A stretch of 13,534 bases of DNA from positions 1 to 13,534 of the forward strand of contig JAEDGJ010000062.1 in the NCBI GenBank assembly GCA_016297585.1, given 5' to 3'. Source of the stretch: Clostridiaceae bacterium (GTDB lineage: Bacteria; Bacillota; Clostridia; Oscillospirales; QAMX01). Below the pieces are notes generated by a model. It saw nothing but the letters and a program-made list of their open reading frames with translations. It searched no databases and was not told the DNA's origin. The first letter of the stretch is position 1; every line of letters begins with the position of its first letter. The translations under genes and the position numbers were made by a program. Below are positions 6,465 through 12,462 of the stretch, piece after piece.

Positions 6465-7547
6465 TCACTCCATCTCCTGCTGCAGCAGCACGCGCAGCGT
6501 GACCTCGCCGGTGGGGATGTCGCTCTTATCGAAGTAGTAGTAGGTCATCATGACCTTTTTCGAGCCGTCGGGGAGGGTGACGCGGGAGACGTCGACGACG
6601 AAGGCGTGCTCGAAAGGACTGACGTAGAGGCCGCGCACGCCCTTGTGCTCATAGCCGAGATCCTGCGACACGAGCAGGTTCCCCGCAAGATCGCGGATCT
6701 CGAGCTTGGCAAACGGCATGGCATTTTCCGCGCCGGTGCGTGTCAAGAGATATGTAAATATATCGTCGGTTGCGGTCATCGGCGATCTTCCGGGAGGAAT
6801 ATCGAGATCCAGCTCCGGCTCGCCGTTCGGGAGGGGGATATGACAGGCGAAATAACCGCCGTCCGGCCGTTCGGGGCCGAGAGTCCAGAAGCTGAGCGTG
6901 TTGTTCTGAATCCGAAGATCAAGAATATAAGAAAAAGTGACGCTTTCCTGCCGGTAAATAACCTCCGGAGGCTGCCGGGGGTCGTCCAGCGAATAGACTT
7001 TGAGACCGATTGCTGTGTTCATCTTCTCATCATAGACGGTTTCGGAGACATAGAACTTTCCGCGGTGGACGGCCATGCAGTCCGGCGTGCCGGCGTATTT
7101 CGTCAGCCCGTGGATGAGATCCTTGCGGGATGAGCCGTCGGGGGAGACCTCGAACAGGGAGACGCCGTCGCGCTCAAAGGAGGCGGCATAGACAAAGATC
7201 CGGCCGTCCGACCAGAAGACCTGTCCGCCGTAGTAGTTCACGCGGCGGAAATAGGCGTTGCAGAGGTCGAGACGTGCCGGATCGGTTTCGGCGGAATGCT
7301 GGCAGTTGGGCTTTGAACATACGGGGACGGGCGACATGGTGTCTTTGTCGCAGTAATAGAGAAAGCAGTCGAAGATGAAGTAGTAACCGGTATCGGAGCA
7401 TGCAAAAAGAATGGGATTTCCGGTGGAACGCCAAGTGTACTGAAAATCGGTCTGAAAATGATACGCCGCGTCAGCCGGATAGCTGCGGCTTCCGCATCCG
7501 GAGAGGAGAAAGAGAAAGCACAGGAGAAAAGGAAAGCAGCGAGTCAT
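6465..7547 (-). CDS. Array lipoprotein 6 (first gene of the four-gene operon)
   Basis: Unrecognised 360-residue lipoprotein, the shortest member. The ATG at 7545-7547 follows GGAGG with a 6-nt spacer. The signal peptide is MTRCFPFLLCFLFLLSGC, with lipobox LSGC and Cys18. Mature N-terminus YPADAAYHFQTD parallels lipoprotein 3. The signature is C77-x4-C82-x-H84-x11-C96, preceded by DKDTMSPVPV and followed by NAYF. Further on: HRGKFY, VYDEK, and a C-terminal strand TYYYFDKSDIPTGEVTLRV. Its base composition is slightly less GC-rich than that of lipoproteins 4 and 5. It heads the run 6-5-4-3 and is divergent from the AraC-type regulator across a 339-bp control region, with a good promoter at 7703-7731 and a leader of about 150 nt. 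Function unknown. Confidence 0.91.
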   Translation of the reverse strand: MTRCFPFLLCFLFLLSGCGSRSYPADAAYHFQTDFQYTWRSTGNPILFACSDTGYYFIFDCFLYYCDKDTMSPVPVCSKPNCQHSAETDPARLDLCNAYFRRVNYYGGQVFWSDGRIFVYAASFERDGVSLFEVSPDGSSRKDLIHGLTKYAGTPDCMAVHRGKFYVSETVYDEKMNTAIGLKVYSLDDPRQPPEVIYRQESVTFSYILDLRIQNNTLSFWTLGPERPDGGYFACHIPLPNGEPELDLDIPPGRSPMTATDDIFTYLLTRTGAENAMPFAKLEIRDLAGNLLVSQDLGYEHKGVRGLYVSPFEHAFVVDVSRVTLPDGSKKVMMTYYYFDKSDIPTGEVTLRVLLQQEME

Positions 7548-7621
7548 TTTTTACCTCCATGAAACCGGACGGGCATCCGTTTTCTGTCAACAGGCGTCTG
7601 CGGCGCGCAAAAACTCACATC

Positions 7622-7650
7622 TTGCATTCCGGGAAGCGTCATGGTATAAT
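7622..7650 (+). promoter_or_regulatory. Plus-strand promoter candidate with extended -10
   Basis: TTGCAT (7622-7627), exactly 17 bp, TATAAT (7645-7650), with TGG immediately before the -10 (extended -10). It would start near 7657 and give the regulator mRNA a leader of about 230 nt. It points toward the minus-strand promoter at 7703-7731. Its match is better than that of the downstream -10 at 7854. Confidence 0.6.
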
Positions 7651-7702
7651 TCTGTTGAAAAAGACTCGGGATACGGCGGGAAAACTTGTCTGCTATAGCC
7701 AT

Positions 7703-7731
7703 ATTCTATCACGGACGCATGGAATTGGCAA
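7703..7731 (-). promoter_or_regulatory. Promoter for the lipoprotein 6-5-4-3 operon
   Basis: On the minus strand: TTGCCA (7726-7731), 17 bp, TAGAAT (7703-7708), with TGA before the -10 (extended -10). The predicted start is near 7696, giving a leader of about 150 nt before the ATG at 7547. The -35 overlaps a palindrome (7730-7737), which could be a repressor site. Confidence 0.65.
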
Positions 7732-7737
7732 GCGCTT
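7730..7737. promoter_or_regulatory. AAGCGCTT palindrome on the -35 of the lipoprotein promoter (LacI/CcpA-like half-sites)
   Basis: AAGCGCTT is a perfect 8-bp palindrome with the central CG typical of LacI-family and CcpA (cre) operators. The wider context, GGCAAGCGCTTTTA, matches the cre consensus only partly, missing positions 1, 3 and 13. It overlaps the -35 box of the lipoprotein operon promoter, where a bound protein would repress. Confidence 0.35.
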
Positions 7738-7799
7738 TTATAAAATTCAGGCGAAAAGTATTAGAAAAGACGGACGATCCGAAACGGCAAAAGTTTGTG

Positions 7800-7830
7800 G
7801 AGAATCCTTCAAAATAAAAGAGAATCTTAC
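7800..7830 (+). promoter_or_regulatory. Direct repeat, candidate AraC-type binding half-sites
   Basis: GAGAATCCTTC (7800-7810) and GAGAATCTTAC (7820-7830) match at 9 of 11 positions and lie exactly 20 bp apart, about two helical turns, as expected for AraC-family half-sites. Relative to a start near 7866 from the TATAAT at 7854-7859, the proximal copy covers about -36 to -46, so it would replace or abut the missing -35. This fits autoactivation by the regulator that begins at 7887 (inference). Confidence 0.45.
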
Positions 7831-7853
7831 AAGAAGTCGGAACAAAAAAAGGA

Positions 7854-7859
7854 TATAAT
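7854..7859 (+). promoter_or_regulatory. Proximal -10 (TATAAT) for the regulator and corrinoid gene
   Basis: A perfect TATAAT at 7854-7859 lies 27 bp before the regulator start, predicting a leader of about 20 nt that contains the AGGAGG site (7874-7879). There is no good -35 at 16-18 bp (the candidate there is AAGAAG), so activity may depend on an activator bound at 7800-7830. Confidence 0.55.
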
Positions 7860-7886
7860 ACAACGTGAAAGAGAGGAGGAAAGGCT

Positions 7887-9041
7887 TTGAAGGACTGGGC
7901 GGAGATCCTTGAGGAGTACGAAAGGCATTTCGAGGGTCTGTGCGGCGTGCCGTGCGCGCGATTTGATCGGAAAAGCCGAACCTTCTGCGAAAAAGCCTAT
8001 TGCAGCTGTATCTGCGCGGAGCAGACGAAGCAGGATTACGCGGTGGTGCACTGCTACGGCTGCGCGGAGTCGGCCCGGTGGGGAAACCGCTTTTTCTACT
8101 ACGGTCCCTGCGGCTTTGTCTTCATCGCGGTGACGCTGGCGGAGGATAAGGATACCGCGATCATCGCCGGTCCCATCCGGATGGAGGGCGACGAGGATAC
8201 GCCCGACGTGCCGGGCGTCGCGGTGATGAAGCCTTCGCAGGTGACGAATCTGTCGGCGCTGATGCTCGCGGTGTTCGGCGGCGTCGAGCAGCTCCGGCAG
8301 CGGATGGACGACGACCATCCGCGCGAGGAGTTTCTCTCGGAGCTGTACCGGATGGCCGACGAGCCCGAGGAGACGCGCGCCGTCTACCCGGTGGCCGACG
8401 AGCGGGAGCTGCGCCACGCGATCATGGACGGCGACGTCGCGGCCGCCCGTGCGGTCTTAAACCATCTGCTGGGCTTTGTCTTCTTCAGCGCCGGCGTCGA
8501 CATCGACACGATCAAGGCGCGCACACTGGAGCTTCTCGTGCTGATCTCGCGCTACGCGATCGAAGGCGGCGCGGATCCGGAGACGATCCTCATGATGAAC
8601 GAGGTCTGCATCCGCGAAATCCGCGATTTTTCCCGCATAGAGGACTTGAGCGTCTGGCTGGGAGGCGTGCTGAACCGGTTTATCGGCTGCGTGTTCGAGT
8701 TCCGCGACGTCAAGCACGCCGATACGCTGCGCAAGCTGACGAGGTTTCTCGGCGAGAACTATATGCGCCGTCTGACGCTGGACGACGTCGCAGAGCATGT
8801 GTTCCTGTCGAAATCCTATGTCAGCCGCCTGTTTTCCGAGGAGCTCGGCACGACGTTTACCGCGTATCTGAACCACATCCGGGTGGAAAAGGCGAAGATC
8901 ATGCTGGCCGACCGCGAAAATACGCTGTCGGCGATCGCGGACGCCGTCGGGTTTACCGATCAGAGCTATTTCTCCCGCGTTTTCAAATCCATAACGCATG
9001 TTTCTCCGGGCGTATACCGGGAGCAGCATCACAAAGAGTAA
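7887..9041 (+). CDS. AraC-family transcriptional regulator with N-terminal PocR-type sensor domain
   Basis: DNA-binding regulator of 384 residues. The start is a TTG at 7887, set by AGGAGG at 7874-7879 with a 7-nt spacer; no nearby ATG fits. Residues about 5-110 resemble the PocR ligand-binding domain: a Cys-rich segment (C34, C39, C41, C43, C56, C59), then YYGPCGFVFIAV and IIAGPI. PocR domains are known from regulators of propanediol/cobalamin and other small-molecule metabolism. Residues 279-384 are a complete AraC double helix-turn-helix, with LTLDDVAEHVFLSKSYVSRLF and IADAVGFTDQSYFSRVFK motifs. The middle (about 115-275) is a less conserved helical linker. It is 17 nt upstream of the corrinoid protein and almost certainly co-transcribed. 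It is divergent from the lipoprotein array and may regulate both. The ligand is unknown. Confidence 0.92.
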   Translation: MKDWAEILEEYERHFEGLCGVPCARFDRKSRTFCEKAYCSCICAEQTKQDYAVVHCYGCAESARWGNRFFYYGPCGFVFIAVTLAEDKDTAIIAGPIRMEGDEDTPDVPGVAVMKPSQVTNLSALMLAVFGGVEQLRQRMDDDHPREEFLSELYRMADEPEETRAVYPVADERELRHAIMDGDVAAARAVLNHLLGFVFFSAGVDIDTIKARTLELLVLISRYAIEGGADPETILMMNEVCIREIRDFSRIEDLSVWLGGVLNRFIGCVFEFRDVKHADTLRKLTRFLGENYMRRLTLDDVAEHVFLSKSYVSRLFSEELGTTFTAYLNHIRVEKAKIMLADRENTLSAIADAVGFTDQSYFSRVFKSITHVSPGVYREQHHKE

Positions 9042-9058
9042 AAAGGAGCACTGTTGCA

Positions 9059-9700
9059 ATGAGTACGTTAACCGAAATCAGTGAATTTCTGCAGAAGGGC
9101 CGCGCCAAGAGCGTCCGCGAGCTGGTCAACCGTGCGCTGGAGGAAGGCACTCCCGCGAAGACGATCCTCGAAGAAGGCCTGCTGCCCGGCATGAGCGTCA
9201 TCGGCGAAAAGTTCCGCAAGAACGAAGTGTTCGTTCCCGAAGTGCTCGTCGCGGCGCGCGCGATGAACGCCGGTATCGAGATCCTCAAGCCGCATCTCGC
9301 CGCGGGCGACAACACCTCCAAGGGCAAGGCCGTCATCGGTACGGTCAAGGGCGACCTGCACGACATCGGCAAGAACCTCGTCAAGATCATGCTCGAGGGC
9401 AAGGGTCTCGAGGTCATCGACCTCGGCGTCGACGTTTCCGCCGAGCAGTTCGTCACCACCGCGAAGGAACAGGGCGCGCAGATCATCTGCTGCTCCGCGC
9501 TGCTGACGACCACGATGGGCGAGATGAAGGAGACCGTCGAGGAAGCCAAGCGCCAGGGCATCCGCGACAAGGTTTTCATCATGGTCGGCGGCGCGCCGCT
9601 GACGCAGGCGTTCTGCGATCAGATCGGCGCCGACTGCTACACCTCCGACGCCGCTTCCGCCGCCTCCGCCGCGCTGGAGCACTGCCAGAAGAGCGCGTAA
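9059..9700 (+). CDS. Corrinoid (cobalamin-binding) protein of a methyltransferase system
   Basis: Cytoplasmic corrinoid carrier of 213 residues, the usual length for MtaC/MtbC/MttC-type proteins that shuttle a methyl group between two methyltransferases. Residues about 5-85 form the helical cap (B12-binding-2) domain with VNRALEEGTP and FVPEVLVAARAMN. Residues about 90-210 form the Rossmann B12-binding domain with all three signatures: GDLHDIGKN (D99, H101 as the predicted lower cobalt ligand, G104), SAL (S146, L148) and VGGAP (G177-G178). The ATG at 9059 follows AAGGAG with a 10-nt spacer. Strong codon bias (nearly all Lys as AAG, many GCC/CTC codons) suggests high expression compared with the lipoproteins. 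No partner substrate:corrinoid methyltransferase or MtaA/MtbA-like gene is adjacent, so the methyl donor cannot be named. Confidence 0.95.
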   Translation: MSTLTEISEFLQKGRAKSVRELVNRALEEGTPAKTILEEGLLPGMSVIGEKFRKNEVFVPEVLVAARAMNAGIEILKPHLAAGDNTSKGKAVIGTVKGDLHDIGKNLVKIMLEGKGLEVIDLGVDVSAEQFVTTAKEQGAQIICCSALLTTTMGEMKETVEEAKRQGIRDKVFIMVGGAPLTQAFCDQIGADCYTSDAASAASAALEHCQKSA

Positions 9701-9725
9701 ATCCGCGTCTGCATTGAACTTTTGC

Positions 9726-9765
9726 CCGGCCGCATGGGAAAATGCCCCCTGCGGCCGGTTTTCTT
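9726..9765 (+). terminator. Rho-independent terminator after the corrinoid gene
   Basis: CCGGCCGCA (9726-9734) pairs with TGCGGCCGG (9750-9758) in a perfect 9-bp stem, followed by TTTTCTT (9759-9765). The 15-nt loop may pair further (GGG with CCC). It lies 25 bp after the corrinoid stop. Confidence 0.9.
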
Positions 9766-9777
9766 ATGCGGCGCCGC

Positions 9778-9806
9778 TTGTCAGGATCTGCGGGCTGTGG
9801 TATAAT
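9778..9806 (+). promoter_or_regulatory. Promoter for the M20 peptidase gene
   Basis: TTGTCA (9778-9783), 17 bp, TATAAT (9801-9806), with TGG before the -10 (extended -10). It follows the corrinoid terminator by only 12 bp. The predicted leader to the ATG at 9848 is about 35 nt. Confidence 0.85.
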
Positions 9807-9847
9807 GTAACCCGAAAAATACAGGGGAAGGCAGGGATTTTTGTAAC

Positions 9848-11050
9848 ATGAAAGCAGCGGAACGGTTTTTGCGGTATGTACGGTACGCGTCGTTGTCCAA
9901 AACGGAGGCGGGGGTAAGCCCGCTGTCGATCGCCGCCGCGCTGGAGGAGGAGCTTCGCGCGCTGGGGCTTTCCGACGTGCGCCGGGACGGGAACGCCTAT
10001 GTATACGGCGTGCTGCCCGCGGCGCCCGGGTATGAGTCCCGTCCGTCGGTCGGCTTCCTTGCGCATACGGACACCGCCGACGAGCATCCGGACGGCGCGG
10101 TGCAGCCCGTCGTGCACCCGGATTACGACGGCGGCGACGTCGGGCTGACCGGACGGACGATCCGGAACGCGGATTTCCCGCATCTTGCGTCGCTTGCCGG
10201 ACGCACGCTCATCACCTCCGACGGCACGACGCTGCTCGGCGCGGACAACCGGGCGGGCGTCGCCGAGATCGTGTCGATGCTCGAGCAGGTCATGGCGGAG
10301 AACATTCCGCACGGGCGCATCGCGGTCTGCTTCACGTCCGACGAGGAGCGGGGCAGCGCGGGACTCGACGGCATCGATCTTGCCGCGTTCGGCTGCGACT
10401 ACGCCTATACGGTGGACGGCGGCGCGGAGGGCGAGCTGGAGTACGAAAACTTCAATGCGGCGGGGGCCGAGCTGCGGATCCGCGGCTTCAGCGTGCATCC
10501 CGGTTCGTCGAAGGACACGATGATCAACGCGTGCCTCGTCGCGATGGAGGCGAACGCGATGCTGCCGTCCGGCGACACGCCGCGCGATACGGAGGGCTAC
10601 GAGGGCTTTTTCCACCTCTGCGAGATGGAGGGCAGCGTCGACGAGGCGCGGCTTTCCTACATCGTCCGCGACCACGACGCCGCGCGCTTCGAGGGCAGGC
10701 TCGATACGCTGCGTCATATCGAAAAGGTCCTCAACGAGCGCTGGGGAGAGGGCACGGTCACGCTGGAGATCACGCAGCAGTACCGCAACATGGCGGAGAA
10801 GATCCGTCCGTGCTTCCATATCGTGGAGCTTGCGGAAGCGGCGATCCGCGACGCGGGGCTGGAGCCGGTGATCCGCCCGATCCGCGGCGGCACGGACGGC
10901 GCGAAGCTGTCGTACATGGGGCTGCCTTGCCCAAATCTCGGCACGGGCGGCTATGCCTACCACGGCCCGTATGAGCACTGCACGGCGGAGGGCATGGAGC
11001 TTGCGCAGAAAGTGCTCGTCAACATCGTCCGGCGCACGGCGCAGGGCTGA
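9848..11050 (+). CDS. pepT: Peptidase T-like tripeptide aminopeptidase (M20 metallopeptidase)
   Basis: Probable cytoplasmic di-zinc aminopeptidase releasing N-terminal residues from tripeptides; 400 residues, close to the usual length of about 405-410. Motifs in order: AHTDTA (H73, D75, first metal site), LLGADNRAGVAEI (D133 bridging), SDEERG (E166 catalytic base, E167 metal ligand), DGGAEGELEYENFNAA (D190), GFSVHPGSSK, then PIRGGTDGAKLSYMGLPCPNLGTGG and YHGPYEH (H372 as last ligand). These roles are by analogy with characterised PepT enzymes. One departure: peptidase T usually has ADDKAG, here ADNRAG, an Asn next to the bridging Asp. The ribosome binding site is weak (AGGG about 11 nt before the ATG). 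The gene is monocistronic with its own promoter (9778-9806) and terminator. Likely role: using peptides imported or produced in the cell. Confidence 0.93.
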   Translation: MKAAERFLRYVRYASLSKTEAGVSPLSIAAALEEELRALGLSDVRRDGNAYVYGVLPAAPGYESRPSVGFLAHTDTADEHPDGAVQPVVHPDYDGGDVGLTGRTIRNADFPHLASLAGRTLITSDGTTLLGADNRAGVAEIVSMLEQVMAENIPHGRIAVCFTSDEERGSAGLDGIDLAAFGCDYAYTVDGGAEGELEYENFNAAGAELRIRGFSVHPGSSKDTMINACLVAMEANAMLPSGDTPRDTEGYEGFFHLCEMEGSVDEARLSYIVRDHDAARFEGRLDTLRHIEKVLNERWGEGTVTLEITQQYRNMAEKIRPCFHIVELAEAAIRDAGLEPVIRPIRGGTDGAKLSYMGLPCPNLGTGGYAYHGPYEHCTAEGMELAQKVLVNIVRRTAQG

Positions 11051-11070
11051 AGACCGCATTTTTCCACGGA

Positions 11071-11115
11071 AACTGCCCGGAGCTTCCCGTTTGGGGGAAA
11101 CTCCGGGCAGTTTTT
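11071..11115 (+). terminator. Strong terminator after pepT, shared gap with a convergent gene
   Basis: AACTGCCCGGAG (11071-11082) pairs with CTCCGGGCAGTT (11101-11112), a perfect 12-bp stem that can extend through TTCCC/GGGAA toward a small loop. T5 (11111-11115) follows on the plus strand. On the minus strand a short T run follows too, so it may also stop transcripts of the convergent gene ending at 11131. Confidence 0.92.
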
Positions 11116-11130
11116 ATCATAAAACCGGGG

Positions 11131-12321
11131 TTATTCGAGTACGATGTCCTGAATCGGCACGCTGCGGAAGCCGGATTCGTACAGATGCCGGACGGCGCGC
11201 AGAACGCGGTCGCCGCAGTCCGGGATGTAGTGCACATAGTCGGGGTAGAAATACTCCTCGTGGATCATCGGATGGAAAAAGCCCTTGGAAGGGCGCGCGG
11301 CGAGATAGCGCTCCATCCACGGAATGATCTCCCCGAGGGGGATGACGTTGAGCACCATGTCCGTATGGGCATAGAGGACGTCCTCGGCGTTGTCGCGCCA
11401 GAAGTCGCGTCCGGAACCGGCTCCGGCGTCGGAGGGGTTGTTGTAGGCGTCGACGCCGCTGCCGCGGAGATAGCGGGGCAGCCCGTCGCGGCCGTAGTAG
11501 GACAGGTATGGCGAATCGTCGTCCACGACGCGGAAGGAGCCGAACTGGATCCGGTAGCCGTTGTCGCGGAAGGCGCGCAGCGTCTCCAGCGTGGCGTTGC
11601 CGAAGTGCATCGTCGTGGCGGGCAGGAGGGACGCGGGGCCGGCAAACCGGCAGATCTCCCGGTGCACCATGCGGATGGATTCGCCGATGAAGTCCGCGCT
11701 CTGCACCATGCCGGGCATGTTGGGGTAATTGGCGTGCGCGTGATAGGAGAAGGTGAGCCAGTCGGCGTTGGCCTCGAACTCCGGGCGGAAGCGGTCGGTC
11801 ATCATCGAGAGGGTAAACGGCGCCCGGTGCGCGGAAAAGTCGGCCGCGGACTCGGCGTTGAACTCGTAATAGAGGTTGATATGCACCTGCGCGCCGTACC
11901 GGTCGTGCGCGGCGCGGAACGGGGCGAGGAAGGGATGGTCAAAGATGGACGGGTAGCGCTCGGGACAGGCGTTCAGCTCGGCGAGAAAGACGATGGCGTC
12001 GTCCACGGTGAAGTAGAACTTCTTCACGGGGTCGTGCAGGCGGAAGACCGCGATGTCCGCGCGGCAGCCGTTGTACTCGTCGATCGCGGTGAGCGTGGTG
12101 CGGTAGCCGTAAAGGGGCAGCTCGGCGGTAAAGAGCCGGGATTTGGGGTCGAATGCGGCGGGACGGCCGTTGATGCGGAGCCTTGCGTTCTGCGCGGCGC
12201 GCACGCGCACCGGGATATGGAGCGCGCCGTCCGCCTCACGGCCGTCAAGGGGGCTTAAACAGTCCCCGTCGATCGGGAAAACGAAGCTTACGGGGTCATG
12301 GACACGGAAAAAATCCCTCAT
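11131..12321 (-). CDS. Polysaccharide deacetylase-like (NodB-fold) protein, no signal peptide
   Basis: A 396-residue protein, probably cytoplasmic. GGAGG at 12330-12334 with an 8-nt spacer selects the ATG at 12319-12321. An in-frame GTG at 12328-12330 overlaps that site and is unlikely. Residues about 1-98 look like a beta-sandwich module (HIPVRVRAAQNARLRING, ELPLYGYRTTLTAID). The catalytic-like part starts at KKFYFTVDDAIVFLAEL (D107-D108), followed by YPSIFDHPFL, SYHAHANYP (H194, H196), TTMHFGNAT and FFHPMIHEEYFYPDY. The Asp pair and paired His resemble the metal site of NodB-type carbohydrate esterases, but spacing and context differ from classical secreted deacetylases, so deacetylation is not proven. 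It has its own promoter and lies next to a sugar-type solute-binding protein, hinting at glycan metabolism (inference). Confidence 0.8.
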   Translation of the reverse strand: MRDFFRVHDPVSFVFPIDGDCLSPLDGREADGALHIPVRVRAAQNARLRINGRPAAFDPKSRLFTAELPLYGYRTTLTAIDEYNGCRADIAVFRLHDPVKKFYFTVDDAIVFLAELNACPERYPSIFDHPFLAPFRAAHDRYGAQVHINLYYEFNAESAADFSAHRAPFTLSMMTDRFRPEFEANADWLTFSYHAHANYPNMPGMVQSADFIGESIRMVHREICRFAGPASLLPATTMHFGNATLETLRAFRDNGYRIQFGSFRVVDDDSPYLSYYGRDGLPRYLRGSGVDAYNNPSDAGAGSGRDFWRDNAEDVLYAHTDMVLNVIPLGEIIPWMERYLAARPSKGFFHPMIHEEYFYPDYVHYIPDCGDRVLRAVRHLYESGFRSVPIQDIVLE

Positions 12322-12329
12322 GAATGTCA

Positions 12330-12334
12330 CCTCC
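12330..12334 (-). promoter_or_regulatory. Ribosome binding site that fixes the start of the deacetylase-like gene
   Basis: GGAGG on the minus strand, 8 nt before the ATG at 12321. It overlaps the alternative GTG start at 12330, which therefore cannot use it. Confidence 0.85.
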
Positions 12335-12356
12335 GCAGATTCTTTTCGGTGCTTTC

Positions 12357-12386
12357 AGTATAGCACGGCGGCGCGCGGACTGTCAA
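12357..12386 (-). promoter_or_regulatory. Promoter for the deacetylase-like gene
   Basis: On the minus strand: perfect TTGACA (12381-12386), 18 bp, TATACT (12357-12362), with TGC before the -10 (extended -10). The leader is about 30 nt. The -35 begins a few bases after the T run of the upstream terminator, so the gene is transcribed independently of the solute-binding protein gene. Confidence 0.88.
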
Positions 12387-12390
12387 ATAC

Positions 12391-12431
12391 AAAAAAGCGG
12401 CGCAGCCCCGGAGAAAAAGGGGCTGCGTCGC
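12391..12431 (-). terminator. Rho-independent terminator after the solute-binding protein gene
   Basis: On the minus strand CGCAGCCCC pairs with GGGGCTGCG (arms 12419-12427 and 12401-12409), a perfect 9-bp stem that can extend by GCG/CGC across one mismatch. A run of T follows directly (12391-12396). It lies about 30 bp after the stop at 12463. Confidence 0.92.
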
Positions 12432-12462
12432 AAAAAAGGGAAGATAAAAGGGGAAAATTCGG

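Larger units (their letters stand above)
7548..7886. other. Divergent AT-rich control region between the lipoprotein array and the regulator
   Basis: This 339-bp gap contains no convincing gene. It holds a minus-strand promoter for the lipoprotein operon (7703-7731), a plus-strand extended -10 promoter (7622-7650), a second plus-strand -10 (7854-7859), an AAGCGCTT palindrome (7730-7737) and a direct repeat (7800-7830). The first two promoters face each other, so their transcripts would overlap at about 7657-7696. A 32-codon open frame at 7719-7817 lacks a ribosome binding site. Confidence 0.75.

Noticed and set aside
5205..7133. Long plus-strand open frame (642 codons) antisense to lipoproteins 5 and 6
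   Set aside because: It spans two lipoprotein genes and their gap on the opposite strand, has no ribosome binding site, and reads as Arg/Gly/Ala/Val-rich low-complexity protein typical of antisense frames in GC-rich DNA.
1..7547. Heme c attachment motif (C-x4-C-H) in the lipoproteins
   Set aside because: The His is separated from the second Cys by one residue (C-x4-C-x-H), not adjacent, and no cytochrome features or maturation genes are present.
7860..9058. Cobalamin riboswitch upstream of the corrinoid gene
   Set aside because: The corrinoid gene starts 17 nt after the regulator and the regulator leader shows no B12-box-like sequence or conserved fold that I can recognise.
9764..11059. Minus-strand open frame antisense to pepT
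   Set aside because: The plus strand has a full set of M20 motifs; the antisense frame starts and ends at implausible places and overlaps the pepT promoter and the corrinoid terminator.
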